Assembly: GCA_031082425.1 (NCBI GenBank)
Contig: JAVHLB010000002.1
Span: forward strand, 62,001 to 126,000
Origin: Candidatus Edwardsbacteria bacterium
Lineage (GTDB): Bacteria > Edwardsbacteria > AC1 > EtOH8
Length of the DNA stretch: 64,000 bases
Direction: 5' to 3'
The position numbers and the translations under genes are program-made. Positions 24,327-32,615 of this stretch are shown here, piece after piece. Within the stretch, counting starts at the first letter, position 1. Each line of letters begins with the position of its first letter. The notes beneath the pieces were generated by a model, which searched no databases, had not been told where the DNA came from, and saw only the letters and a list, made by a program, of their open reading frames with translations.

Positions 24327-27300
24327 TCAATTTCCGGCGGTGAAAAGCTCCCCGGAAACGGCCGATATGTCCGGCCGGCTGCCCAGGGCTATCCTGGCGC
24401 AGAAGCTCTTCCCGGCGATGAACTCCAGGGGCTGGCGGATGGTCCGGACCAGCTTCTCCAGCTTCTCCCGGGAGGGATTGCGGTCCTCCGGCCACCAGAC
24501 CTCCAGTTTTGATCCCTCCCATTTTATCCGGACCGCGCCCAGGCTGGCCGCCCCCAGCCGGAGCCGGGCCGCCTCGATAAGACGGCTGACCTCCTCCGGC
24601 GGCGGGCCGAACCGGTCGGACATCTCTTCTCGGATCTTCTCCAGTTTCTCCATGTCGCCGGCCTTGTTCAGCTGGCGGTAGAGGTTGATCCTCTCGTTGG
24701 GATCCTCCACATAATCCTGCGGGATCAGGGCCCTTCCCGGGATCTCCACCCTGACGTCGATCTGGGGCACCGCCGGAAGCCCTTTCAGCTCCCGGACCGC
24801 CTCCTCCAGCAGCTGGCAGTAGAGCTCGAAGCCCACCGCGATCATGTTGCCGTGCTGCTCCCGCCCCAGAAGGTTGCCGGCGCCACGGATCTCCAGGTCC
24901 CGCAGGGCCAGCTGGAAACCGGAGCCCAGCTCGGACAGCTCCTCGATCACCCTCAGCCGCTTGCGGGCCGTCTCGTTGATCCGCCCCCCCTTGGGGATGA
25001 TCAGGTGGGCGAAGGCCCGCTTGTTGGAGCGCCCCACCCGGCCCCGCAGCTGGTACAGCTGGGCCAGCCCGAACTTGTCGGCCCGGTTGATGATGATGGT
25101 GTTGACGTTGGGCATGTCCAGCCCCGACTCGATGATGGTGGTGGCCACCAGCACGTCGTAGCGCTTGGCGGCGAAGGCCAGCATCACCCGCTCCAGCTCC
25201 CGCTCCTCCATCTGGCCGTGGGCCAAGGCCACCTCGACCCCCGGCACCAGGCTGGCGATGTAGGCGGCCATGGCGGCGATGGATTGCACCCGGTTGTGCA
25301 GGAAGAACACCTGGCCGCCCCGGTCGGCCTCCCGCAGGATGGCCTCTTTGATCCGGTCGGCGTTCCACAATGACACTTCGGTGATCACCGCCAGGCGGTC
25401 CTTGGGCGGGGTCTCGATGTTGGAGATGTCCCGGGCTCCCAATAATGACATGTGCAGGGTCCGGGGTATGGGGGTGGCGGTCATGGTCAGCACGTCCACC
25501 GCCTTGAACAGCTGCTTGAGCTTCTCCTTGTGGGCCACCCCGAAGCGCTGTTCCTCGTCCACCACCAGCAGGCCCAGCTTTTTGAACTGGACGTCCTTCT
25601 GGATCAGGCGGTGGGTGCCGATGACGATGTCCACCTCGCCGGCGGCTATGGCTTTGATGACCGTCTTCTGGTCGCCGTGCTTGCGGAAACGGGACAGCAT
25701 CTCCACCTTGACGGGATAATCGACCAGCCGCTCCCGGAAGGTCTGGTAATGCTGTTCGGCCAGCACCGTGGTGGGCACCAGCACCGCCGCCTGGCGCCCG
25801 TCCATCACCGCCTTGAAGGCCGCCCGGATGGCCACCTCGGTCTTGCCGTAGCCCACGTCGCCGCACAGCAGGCGGTCCATGGGCCTGTCGCTCTCCATGT
25901 CGGCCTTGATCTCCTCGATGGCCCTCAATTGATCGACTGTCTCCTGGTAGATGAAGGAGGCCTCCAGCTCCTTCTGCCACAGGGTGTCGGGCGAGAATTT
26001 TACCCCCGGCTGGGATTTGCGGGCCGCATACAGGGCCAGCAGCTCCTTGGCCATGTCATGGGCCGAACGCTTGGCCCGGGCCTTGGTCTCCTCCCAAACC
26101 GCCGAGCCCAGCTTGGAGAGGTTGGGATGCTGACCCTCCTCGGCCGAGTATTTCTGGATTCGCTTCAGCTGGTCCACCGGCAGGTACAGCTTGTCGTTGT
26201 CCCGGAAGATCAGCAGCAGGCATTCGGTCTGGCTGCCCCCGATGTCCAGGCTGCGCAGCCCCTGGTACTGGCAGATGCCGTGGTCCACGTGCACCATGAA
26301 GTCGCCCTTCCTCAGGGCCTCCAGGCTGCGGATGGCCCCGCCCCCCTTGAAGAACCTTCGGGACCTTCTCCGTTTCTCCCGGGCGAAGATCTCCCGCTCG
26401 GTGACGGCGCACAAAAGGGCCTCGGGAAAGATGAAGCCGCTGTGCAGCCCGGCCACCGTGATCTGGCTGACCCGGGCCCTGGTCTGGCCGTCGATGATCT
26501 CGTTCAGGCGCTCCTGCTGTCCCTGGTTGTCGCACAGCAGAAAGATCTGATAGTTGTCCTGGTGCAGCTTTTCGATCCTGGCCCCCAGCAGGTCCAGATT
26601 GGACATGAAGGGCTCCACCGGCTGAAGGCCGATGCGGACCATCTCCTCGGGAGCCTTTTCCTCGGACATCCCGAAGCCGGCCCCGGAGGTGACCAGCAGG
26701 CGGCCGAAGGTTGCCAGCCCCCGCCGGAACTGTTCGCCGGAAGCGAATCGGTTGTCGTTGAGCATGTCCCGGTATTCCTCGGACAGCTCGGCCCATTCGG
26801 AGGAGATCTCGCCCGGCTCGTCCATGATCACCAGGCAATTCTCCGGCAGGTGCTCCAGCAGCAATGCCGTTCTCTGGGAGGTCTCCAGCCGGGGCAGGAT
26901 GGTGACATTCTCCAGCCGGGCGGTGGAGCGCTGGTCCAGCAGGCTGAAACGGCGCAGCGAGACCAGGATATCGTCGTCCAGCTCCAGCCTGACCGGCCCC
27001 TCCTCGCTGTACCCGGCGATGTCGATGATGGAGCCACGCAGGCTGATGTCCCCGATGCCCGACACCACCGGCTGGCGCTCATAGCCGGAGTCTATAAGAC
27101 GCTCCAGCAATTCCTCCCTATCGATCTTCATGCCCAAAGAAAGGTCTATCCTGCGCTGGCCGAACTCGGCCGGGTTGATGGTGCGCTGGATGACCGACCG
27201 GGCCGAGGCCAGGATCAGGGCCGGCTGTTTGTCGGATAACGCCTGCAGGCATTCCATCCGGCTGCCCACCAGTTCCACGTCCGGCTCCTTCTGGTCGCCC

Positions 27301-27572
27301 GGCAGGATGTCCCAGGCCGCCCACCATCTGATGTTGTCCGGACCCAGCAGGACCGAGAGATTGTCCCGCTGCCGCTCGGCCTCCTCGTCGCCGGGGGTGA
27401 TCCACAGCAGGGTCCGGGGCCTCTTGGCGTAAAGACCGGAGACGACCACCGACTTGCCGGCCTCGCAGGGCCCGGTCAGGCCGAAAAGCTTCTGCTCCGA
27501 GGCATACAGCTTAAAAAGCTTGTCAAATGACGGGCTTTGGCAGACCGCTTTTGAAAATTTATCCCAAATCAT
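24327..27572 (-). CDS. mfd: Transcription-repair coupling factor
   Basis: Displaces RNA polymerase stalled at DNA lesions and recruits UvrA. Order of parts: N-terminal UvrB-like region (about 1-300, LTGPCEAGKSVVVSGLYAKR; the degenerate Walker loop lacks the usual lysine-threonine order), the RNA polymerase-interacting domain (about 420-500, GDFMVHVDHGICQYQGL), the RecG-like translocase with GDVGYGKTEVA (about 573), DEEQRFGV and TMTATPIPRTL, and the C-terminal TRCF domain. At 1081 residues it is slightly shorter than the usual 1150. Shadow frames here are long because of GC content. Transcribed alone from its own promoter region. Confidence 0.97.
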   Translation of the reverse strand: MIWDKFSKAVCQSPSFDKLFKLYASEQKLFGLTGPCEAGKSVVVSGLYAKRPRTLLWITPGDEEAERQRDNLSVLLGPDNIRWWAAWDILPGDQKEPDVELVGSRMECLQALSDKQPALILASARSVIQRTINPAEFGQRRIDLSLGMKIDREELLERLIDSGYERQPVVSGIGDISLRGSIIDIAGYSEEGPVRLELDDDILVSLRRFSLLDQRSTARLENVTILPRLETSQRTALLLEHLPENCLVIMDEPGEISSEWAELSEEYRDMLNDNRFASGEQFRRGLATFGRLLVTSGAGFGMSEEKAPEEMVRIGLQPVEPFMSNLDLLGARIEKLHQDNYQIFLLCDNQGQQERLNEIIDGQTRARVSQITVAGLHSGFIFPEALLCAVTEREIFAREKRRRSRRFFKGGGAIRSLEALRKGDFMVHVDHGICQYQGLRSLDIGGSQTECLLLIFRDNDKLYLPVDQLKRIQKYSAEEGQHPNLSKLGSAVWEETKARAKRSAHDMAKELLALYAARKSQPGVKFSPDTLWQKELEASFIYQETVDQLRAIEEIKADMESDRPMDRLLCGDVGYGKTEVAIRAAFKAVMDGRQAAVLVPTTVLAEQHYQTFRERLVDYPVKVEMLSRFRKHGDQKTVIKAIAAGEVDIVIGTHRLIQKDVQFKKLGLLVVDEEQRFGVAHKEKLKQLFKAVDVLTMTATPIPRTLHMSLLGARDISNIETPPKDRLAVITEVSLWNADRIKEAILREADRGGQVFFLHNRVQSIAAMAAYIASLVPGVEVALAHGQMEERELERVMLAFAAKRYDVLVATTIIESGLDMPNVNTIIINRADKFGLAQLYQLRGRVGRSNKRAFAHLIIPKGGRINETARKRLRVIEELSELGSGFQLALRDLEIRGAGNLLGREQHGNMIAVGFELYCQLLEEAVRELKGLPAVPQIDVRVEIPGRALIPQDYVEDPNERINLYRQLNKAGDMEKLEKIREEMSDRFGPPPEEVSRLIEAARLRLGAASLGAVRIKWEGSKLEVWWPEDRNPSREKLEKLVRTIRQPLEFIAGKSFCARIALGSRPDISAVSGELFTAGN

Positions 27573-27607
27573 GAATTATGGATTTTGATTCTTTATGTTT
27601 TTATTTG

Positions 27608-27637
27608 TATATATCTGGAAAGAAACTATTTTTGCAA
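27608..27637 (-). promoter_or_regulatory. Possible mfd promoter
   Basis: Minus strand TTGCAA (27632-27637), 18 bp, TATATA (27608-27613), about 36 bp before the mfd ATG at 27572. Weaker than the other promoters noted here. Confidence 0.4.
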
Positions 27638-27650
27638 AGTATAGCCCCTT

Positions 27651-27678
27651 GCTACTTTCTTGTGACCAAGAAAGTAGC
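27651..27678. repeat. Perfect 12-bp hairpin in spacer
   Basis: GCTACTTTCTTG pairs with CAAGAAAGTAGC around TGAC. It shares the shape GCT-N-TTTCTT...AAGAAA-N-AGC with the hairpin at 28013-28034, so both may be members of one repeat family. Confidence 0.7.
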
Positions 27679-28012
27679 CAAAGAAGTCTTCACCGCCCAG
27701 TTCTGCGGATAGCAAGGCCTACGCCCCGGCATTCATTGAACCAGAGCAAGCAGGATGCACATGGCACAATGACTGCTTTTTCGGGGCTGAAGCATAGCCG
27801 CTCCACTTAAAGGCTGACCCCACCCACACTCCTTCCCCTCGAGGGGAGGGAGGCCACCAGGCAGGGAGAGGTTGGGTCGCATCAGCGCTGCTGTCTGGCT
27901 AAAGCTGCCGTGAAAAATGTCTTGCCTGCGTAAGCCCTGTTTCGTGATCAAGACATTTAGGCAGCTGGTTTCGGGGCTACCGGGCAGCGGTGCAGCGACA
28001 GTTCTCTTTGTA

Positions 28013-28034
28013 GCTTTCTCTTCAAAGAGAAAGC
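28013..28034. repeat. Perfect 10-bp hairpin in spacer
   Basis: GCTTTCTCTT pairs with AAGAGAAAGC around CA, about 360 bp from the similar hairpin at 27651-27678. Confidence 0.65.
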
Positions 28035-28090
28035 GGAACAAAGGAAATGACACATGCTATCGTAATTTATTTCAAAATACAGAAAAGGAT

Positions 28091-28107
28091 TCCTGTGTTT
28101 CGTGGGC
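28091..28107 (+). repeat. Dispersed 18-mer, copy 2 (degenerate)
   Basis: TCCTGTGTTTCGTGGGC, sharing the core TGTGTTTCGTGGGC with copies at 5923-5940 and 30476-30493. Confidence 0.6.
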
Positions 28108-28135
28108 AGCGTCCCCGAACCGCAAACGCCGAAAG

Positions 28136-28167
28136 GCCAAGGCCCCGCTAACATGGGGGGTCTTGGC
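28136..28167 (-). terminator. Possible terminator hairpin after the GNAT gene
   Basis: GCCAAG-G-CCCC (28136-28146) pairs with GGGG-T-CTTGGC (28157-28167) including one G-U pair. It lies about 60 bp past the GNAT stop. No strong U run follows on the minus strand, so termination is uncertain. Confidence 0.35.
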
Positions 28168-28229
28168 TGTTCTTATAATTGATCAGAAATAATTATACAC
28201 CGAAAGGATATTTTTGTAAAGCCTTATGA

Positions 28230-29009
28230 TCAGGTGCGGTAGGCCATGAATTCCCCGTATTCCCCGCAATATTCAAAACCTATCTTCCGGTAGCATCTGA
28301 CGGCCCCGGCATTGTCGGCCTTGACGTTGAGCCCGATGACGTCCACCGTCTTCAAGAGATTTTGACAAAGGGCGGCGGTGGCCTTTGTCCCCAGCCCCTG
28401 GCCCCGCAGTTCCGGCAATGTGGCGATGTTTCCCAGCGCCGCCACTTTGTACTGCGGCGAGTAGACATGGATCCCGGCGATGCTTACCAGTTTCCCGTTC
28501 TGCCGCAGGCCGAAGTACTGTCCGGTCTCCAGCATCCGGGCATCGAACCAGTTGCCGGGATAGCTGGCGGCGTAGAAATCCGATATCTCTTCCCTGTGGG
28601 AGGCGCCCAATGGCATGGTCCCGGCAGTATCGATATTTTTTAGAACCTCCGGCCGGGACAGCACCATCTTATGGTGGGTGCCGTGTGATTCTAAGCGAAA
28701 TTTTTCTTTCAAGATCGCTTCCAGGCCCGGGGTCAGATGACAGTAGAACCTGTCCGGCAATTCACCGGCCAGCTGAGCCAGAAGCTCTTTCATGAAAGGG
28801 GATCCCGGCTGGTCCAGGGCCAAAAGGACCGGCAGTTCGGTGCCCTTATATAACAGGGCGATGGCCTTTGTTTCCCCGTCAACCTGATGCGCATACCAGG
28901 TGGTGTAAGGAAAGAAGAAATCATCCAGGTCGCCCAGCTCGTAGAGGTGCAGGGCGGGGTTTTGGCGCAGGAACGATTCGATGATGGTCTTGCCCGTTAA
29001 AATTTTCAT
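28230..29009 (-). CDS. GNAT-family N-acetyltransferase
   Basis: 259 residues. The C-terminal half is a GNAT domain with the acetyl-CoA loop ELRGQGLGTKATAAL (about residues 200-214) and the closing DNAGAVRCYRKIGFEYCGEY. The N-terminal half (LYELGDLDDFFFPYTTWY) looks like the extra domain of the FR47-like or two-domain GNAT group. Acceptor unknown. It is followed by the repeat-rich spacer, and its upstream side (29010-29068) holds a formula-like ACGCAGATCAACGCAGATT word that runs into the end of the MATE gene. Confidence 0.85.
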   Translation of the reverse strand: MKILTGKTIIESFLRQNPALHLYELGDLDDFFFPYTTWYAHQVDGETKAIALLYKGTELPVLLALDQPGSPFMKELLAQLAGELPDRFYCHLTPGLEAILKEKFRLESHGTHHKMVLSRPEVLKNIDTAGTMPLGASHREEISDFYAASYPGNWFDARMLETGQYFGLRQNGKLVSIAGIHVYSPQYKVAALGNIATLPELRGQGLGTKATAALCQNLLKTVDVIGLNVKADNAGAVRCYRKIGFEYCGEYGEFMAYRT

Positions 29010-29068
29010 AGTACGCAGATCAACGCAGATTCAACTGATACCTTTGAATAAATAAACAAGATCCGTGT

Positions 29069-30445
29069 TCATCCGTGTCCCATTAAAGGCGTTTCCCCAG
29101 GCAAAGCTTTCTGGTTCAGCTTTTTCACCTCCCTCAGGATCATCACCGCGGTGATGGAGGCGGCGGTCAGGTCGGCGATCGGGCCGGACAGCCACACCCC
29201 GTCGATCCCCAGCAGCGGCGGCAGGATCAGCACCATCGGGATCAGCACGATCACCTGGCGCAGCATATTGAGGAACATGGAGATCCTGGCCTTGCCGATG
29301 GCCTGGAAGAAGTTGGAGCCCACCACCTGGAAGCCCACCACCGGGAACATGAACAGCAGGATCCGCATGCCGCGGACCCCTATCTCGGCCAGCCGGGGAT
29401 CGCTGGTGTTGAACAGCGAGATGATGAAATTCGGGAATATCTCCACCGCCAGCCACCCGCTTACGGTGATGCCGGTGGCCGCGATCAGGGCCAGCTTGAG
29501 GGTGCGCTTGACCCGTCCGAAATTCCTGGCCCCGTAGTTGAAGCCGATGATGGGCTGGGAGGCCATGTTGATGGCGATCACGCAGAACACCACCATCATG
29601 GCCACGCTGTTGATGATCCCCATGGCCCCCACCGCCAGGTCCCCGCCGTACTTGATCAGCTGGATGTTGAACAGGGCGTTGATGACGCTGCCGGCCAGCT
29701 GCATGGCGAAGGGCGCCATCCCGATGGAGAAGATCCCCAGCACGATCTTCTTCTCCAGCCGCATATTGGCGGGATGCAGTCGCAGGCCGGTCTTATTGCC
29801 GGTGAAGTGCAGCAGCACCCAGGCGCTGGTGATGGCCATGGAGATCACCGTGGCCACGGCCGCCCCGGCCACTCCCATATGAAAGACGAAGATGAACAGA
29901 GGGTCCAGCAGGGCGTTGGCCGCCGCCCCGATCAGCATGGTGTACATGGCGGCCTTGGCGTGGCCCTCGGCCCGGATCATGTTGTTCATGCCGAATCCCA
30001 GCCCCTGGAAGATATTTCCCCACAGGATGATGGTGATGTACTGCTTGGCGTAGCCCAGGGTGTCCGGCCCGGCCCCGAACAGGGCCAGGATGGTGTCCCG
30101 GAAGATCAGCCCCAGCACCGTTACGCCCAGGGAGATGATCACCAGCAGGGTGAAGGCGTTGCCCAGGATCTTCTCGGCCTCCGGCTTGTTCTGCTGGCCC
30201 AGCCGGATTGATACCAGCGAGGCCGAGCCCATGCCCACCAGCATGCCGAAGGCCATGGCGATGATCATGATGGGAAATGTGACCGACAGGCCGGACAGCG
30301 CCAGCGCCCCCACCCCCCGCCCGATGTAGATCCGGTCCACGATGTTGTAGAGGGTGTTGGCCAGCACGCCGATGATGGCCGGCAGAAAATATTTCAACAG
30401 CAGTTTGCCTACCGGGGTCTGCCCCAGTTCCTGGGAACGGTCCAA
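29069..30445 (-). CDS. MATE-family multidrug/organic-cation efflux protein
   Basis: 458 residues and about twelve transmembrane segments, with the MATE pattern of two six-helix halves (PAIIGVLANTLYNIVDRIYIG in parts: LYNIVDRIYIG, near residue 30; MASQPIIGFNYGARN in the second half). These carriers use Na+ or H+ gradients to export drugs or metabolites. I place the start at TTG 30445: it has AGGAG eight bases upstream, whereas the longer frame to 30490 would translate a dispersed repeat (30476-30493). The C-terminal ETPLMGHG is also written by a repeat-like word. Confidence 0.88.
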   Translation of the reverse strand: MDRSQELGQTPVGKLLLKYFLPAIIGVLANTLYNIVDRIYIGRGVGALALSGLSVTFPIMIIAMAFGMLVGMGSASLVSIRLGQQNKPEAEKILGNAFTLLVIISLGVTVLGLIFRDTILALFGAGPDTLGYAKQYITIILWGNIFQGLGFGMNNMIRAEGHAKAAMYTMLIGAAANALLDPLFIFVFHMGVAGAAVATVISMAITSAWVLLHFTGNKTGLRLHPANMRLEKKIVLGIFSIGMAPFAMQLAGSVINALFNIQLIKYGGDLAVGAMGIINSVAMMVVFCVIAINMASQPIIGFNYGARNFGRVKRTLKLALIAATGITVSGWLAVEIFPNFIISLFNTSDPRLAEIGVRGMRILLFMFPVVGFQVVGSNFFQAIGKARISMFLNMLRQVIVLIPMVLILPPLLGIDGVWLSGPIADLTAASITAVMILREVKKLNQKALPGETPLMGHG

Positions 30446-30475
30446 AATAGTTGCTCCTACGAAGTTTTTACCATT

Positions 30476-30493
30476 GCCCACGAAACACACGAA
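30476..30493 (-). repeat. Dispersed 18-mer, copy 3
   Basis: Reverse complement reads TTCGTGTGTTTCGTGGGC, identical over 18 bases to 5923-5940 on the plus strand and near-identical to 28091-28107. Confidence 0.7.
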
Positions 30494-30537
30494 ATTTCAC
30501 GAAAACAATTTAGACATTTTAGTGTTTTTAGTGGGCT

Positions 30538-30569
30538 AAAAAAAACAGTGCGGGCAGCGAAACCCGCAC
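30538..30569 (-). terminator. Intrinsic terminator after the AbiGi-like gene
   Basis: On the minus strand GTGCGGG (30569-30563) pairs with CCCGCAC (30554-30548) and is followed after one TG by eight T (complement of A 30538-30545). A textbook rho-independent site, about 70 bp after the stop. Confidence 0.88.
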
Positions 30570-30637
30570 CGTGTTAGGTATTATAACTGAAAATATTTAT
30601 TTATTCAATATTCTATATACAATAAAATATACAGCTT

Positions 30638-31429
30638 TTATATATCTACACCATAGTCTTCTCGTATTTGTTTGATTGTAATAATACGCGTGGTTAATAT
30701 ATTCACAGCATCAGAGCCAAAATGACCTTTTATCATTTCAATTTTTCTGATTAACGGTAAAATTTCAGTTTCATCATTAATAATCAAATATTTTATGTCT
30801 TCCGGTTCAAAATCAAGTTTATGCTTTTGGGATAAAGCTCCATTATATAAATCGTCTACTGATCCACTATTATATGTTTCTGCGGCAATTGCCCATGGTA
30901 AATCATTTTCTACCTTTGGCACATAACGCCACTCACGTTCATCATAAAATCTTACTCTTTTAATTTTATCCTCTCTTTTTAATTTTCCCTCATATGGTTT
31001 TATAAAACTCAATAGCCCTTGCTCACTATTTTGTGCTTTTATTGCTTCACCATGATTACCACAATTTTTTTGTTTATTTAAAATATTCAATGTTGTTTTT
31101 ATAATATTATTTATTTTTGTATCTTTTCGTATATATAAGACCGGAGAAACCCCATTTTTTACACCCCATTCTTTCGATAAACCGATACCATATGAACCAT
31201 ATGTTTTTATATGTTTATTAATATTGAACAATGGCAAATCACAAAAACATACCATTGGTATTTTGAGTCTATATTTCTCTTTCCTATTACCAAACATTAT
31301 TGTATAGTCTTCTATACAATAATGGGGGCAAAAGGAATTTTTCAAAATGCCAATTAAATTATCCATACTTTTTGTAAAATGGAATAGCGAATTAGCACTT
31401 ACTGAGCTGTCATTTTTACTCATTTTCAT
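30638..31429 (-). CDS. AbiGi-like abortive-infection family protein, orphan
   Basis: 263 residues resembling the AbiGi family (one half of the lactococcal AbiG phage-resistance pair): SLFHFTKSMDNLIGILKN near residue 14, IPMVCFCDLPLFNINKHIKTYG (parts: MVCFCDLPL, HIKTYGSYGIGLSKEWG), FIKPYEGK and YDEREWRYVPK. The gene is strikingly AT-rich, with A/T-ending codons and lysine and asparagine runs, unlike every neighbour. That is a sign of recent transfer. No AbiGii partner is adjacent: upstream is a cupin gene (29 bp), downstream a terminator. The activity is unknown; the family includes stand-alone members. Confidence 0.7.
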   Translation of the reverse strand: MKMSKNDSSVSANSLFHFTKSMDNLIGILKNSFCPHYCIEDYTIMFGNRKEKYRLKIPMVCFCDLPLFNINKHIKTYGSYGIGLSKEWGVKNGVSPVLYIRKDTKINNIIKTTLNILNKQKNCGNHGEAIKAQNSEQGLLSFIKPYEGKLKREDKIKRVRFYDEREWRYVPKVENDLPWAIAAETYNSGSVDDLYNGALSQKHKLDFEPEDIKYLIINDETEILPLIRKIEMIKGHFGSDAVNILTTRIITIKQIREDYGVDI

Positions 31430-31458
31430 AAAAATGCCTTATATAATTTATTTAAAAA

Positions 31459-31830
31459 CTATAACTCAAGTCTCTCAAAGCTTTTCTTGGTGATCTCCGA
31501 TTTCACCTTCCCGGTGTGCTCTATCCCGGCCGGTTCGAACAGCATCAGCTTCACCAGCCCCTTGGGCACCACCCGATGCTCGGTGCCCCGCTTCACTATG
31601 TACATCTCGCCCGCCTTCAATATGGCGCTGCCGCCCTTCTCCTGGACCTCCAGCTCCCCGTCCAGCACATAGAACATCTCGTCCTCGTGGTCGTGGGTGT
31701 GCCACGGCACCTTGTCGCCCTGGCACTTCACCAGCATCACCAGCTGTCCGTTAAGCTCGCCGATGATTTTCGGGGAAAAAGTGTCCTGGAACATCCCAAA
31801 ACATTTTTCCAGGTTTATCGCTTTTGGCAT
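31459..31830 (-). CDS. Single-domain cupin protein
   Basis: 123 residues. Cupin motif 1 is WHTHDHEDEMFYVLDGELEV (about residues 39-58) with the His, His, Glu metal ligands, and motif 2 is the GTEHRVVPKG segment with the last His. Such proteins bind a divalent metal and may be isomerases, dioxygenases or sensors; nothing narrows it further. AGGAG lies 6 bases before the ATG, inside the end of the preceding cupin gene, which stops only 1 bp upstream. Confidence 0.85.
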   Translation of the reverse strand: MPKAINLEKCFGMFQDTFSPKIIGELNGQLVMLVKCQGDKVPWHTHDHEDEMFYVLDGELEVQEKGGSAILKAGEMYIVKRGTEHRVVPKGLVKLMLFEPAGIEHTGKVKSEITKKSFERLEL

Positions 31831-31831
31831 A

Positions 31832-32206
31832 TCACTCCTGTTGAACTGTGTTTGCCGGGTTAAGTTTCAGGAAATCCCCGTCGATGATCAATAATTTCGC
31901 CCCCTTTTCCGTCACCGAGCGGTGCGAGCTTAATTCATCCGAGACCACATAGGTCATCCCCCGGTTCATGGCCTGTTTTGTCCCGTCCTGGGACTCACTG
32001 ACAAAATCCCCTTCCAGGCAATGCACTATATGACCTTTCTGGCACCAATGGTCGGCGACATACCCTCTGGAATATTCGACCAACCTCACCCGCAGTCCCT
32101 GGAATTGAATGGTCTGCCAATAGGCAACCCCGGTCTCCCCCTTATGTTCGGTCCTGGGAACCTTTGTCCAGTCGATGGCTTGAAATGCGATATTCTGGGT
32201 ACTCAT
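31832..32206 (-). CDS. DHCW-motif cupin-fold protein
   Basis: 124 residues of a small cupin family named after a DHxC/DHCW-like signature; here YVADHWCQKGHIVHCLEGDF (about residues 49-68). The C-terminus VSDELSSHRSVTEKGAKLLIIDGDF is family-typical. Function unknown. It forms a pair with the next cupin gene (1 bp gap). The spacer upstream is the repeat-rich stretch 32207-32615. Confidence 0.75.
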   Translation of the reverse strand: MSTQNIAFQAIDWTKVPRTEHKGETGVAYWQTIQFQGLRVRLVEYSRGYVADHWCQKGHIVHCLEGDFVSESQDGTKQAMNRGMTYVVSDELSSHRSVTEKGAKLLIIDGDFLKLNPANTVQQE

Positions 32207-32288
32207 AGATCCTCCACAATGTTACTTCAAATAACTATACACCCCGCCCCAGGCAAAAATCAAGGAAATTTTGGCGCCCAGGGTGTTT

Positions 32289-32313
32289 AGCGATAGGCTA
32301 AAAACCTATCGCT
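32289..32313. repeat. Perfect 9-bp hairpin
   Basis: AGCGATAGG (32289-32297), loop CTAAAAA, CCTATCGCT (32305-32313). No clear role; upstream of the cupin pair. Confidence 0.55.
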
Positions 32314-32423
32314 TGGTTTCATCAAGGCCGCAGTTGCGGCCTCCACGGCAGGCTTCGACAAAGCCTAGTTGAATAACCGCGATATTATTTCCTGTCCGCC
32401 TTTGGCGGAATGGTATCGCTGAA

Positions 32424-32460
32424 TAAAAACCAAGCCCGGATGGGCTTCCATCCGGGCTTG
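32424..32460 (-). terminator. Second terminator after the TPR-hydrolase gene, 13-bp stem
   Basis: CAAGCCCGGATGG (32431-32443) pairs perfectly with CCATCCGGGCTTG (32448-32460), loop of 4. On the minus strand the stem is followed by GTTTTTATTC. Confidence 0.75.
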
Positions 32461-32571
32461 ACCTAACCCCCCGCCCCTTCCCTCGTTCAGCCGCCGTAGC
32501 CAAACAGGGCATAATATTTAAGCATACTTTGACGAAGGAGGCAGGGAAGGGGATAAAGGGGTTGGGTTCGT

Positions 32572-32603
32572 AAAAATCCCTCTCCAAATTCATTTGGAGA
32601 GGG
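32572..32603 (-). terminator. Terminator directly after the TPR-hydrolase gene, 12-bp stem
   Basis: CCCTCTCCAAAT (32578-32589) pairs perfectly with ATTTGGAGAGGG (32592-32603). On the minus strand ATTTTTA follows (A run 32572-32576). It lies 12 bp past the stop codon. Confidence 0.8.
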
Positions 32604-32615
32604 GCAGGGGTGAGG

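Larger units (their letters stand above)
27573..28229. other. Gene-free spacer with hairpins and formula-like repeats
   Basis: 657 bp without a convincing gene; the open frames present have no family resemblance and encode the repeats. It contains a perfect 12-bp hairpin (27651-27678), a CCCCTCGAGGGG palindrome near 27836, a perfect 10-bp hairpin (28013-28034), a copy of the CGTGGGC dispersed repeat (28091-28107) and an 11-bp hairpin (28136-28167). The left end carries the mfd promoter region. Confidence 0.7.
32207..32615. other. Gene-free spacer with three strong hairpins
   Basis: 409 bp. A frame across it merely translates repeats. It holds hairpins at 32289-32313 (AGCGATAGG with CCTATCGCT), 32431-32460 and 32578-32603; the last two are terminators for the gene ending at 32616. 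Confidence 0.7.

Noticed and set aside
24304..25980. 558-residue glycine/arginine-rich frame on the minus strand
   Set aside because: Out-of-frame shadow of mfd; the mfd frame carries all helicase motifs.
25452..27239. 595-residue plus-strand frame
   Set aside because: Opposite mfd, low-complexity shadow with no motif.
32306..32593. 95-residue frame in the repeat-rich spacer
   Set aside because: It consists of hairpin repeats and terminators, with no ribosome-binding site or homology pattern.
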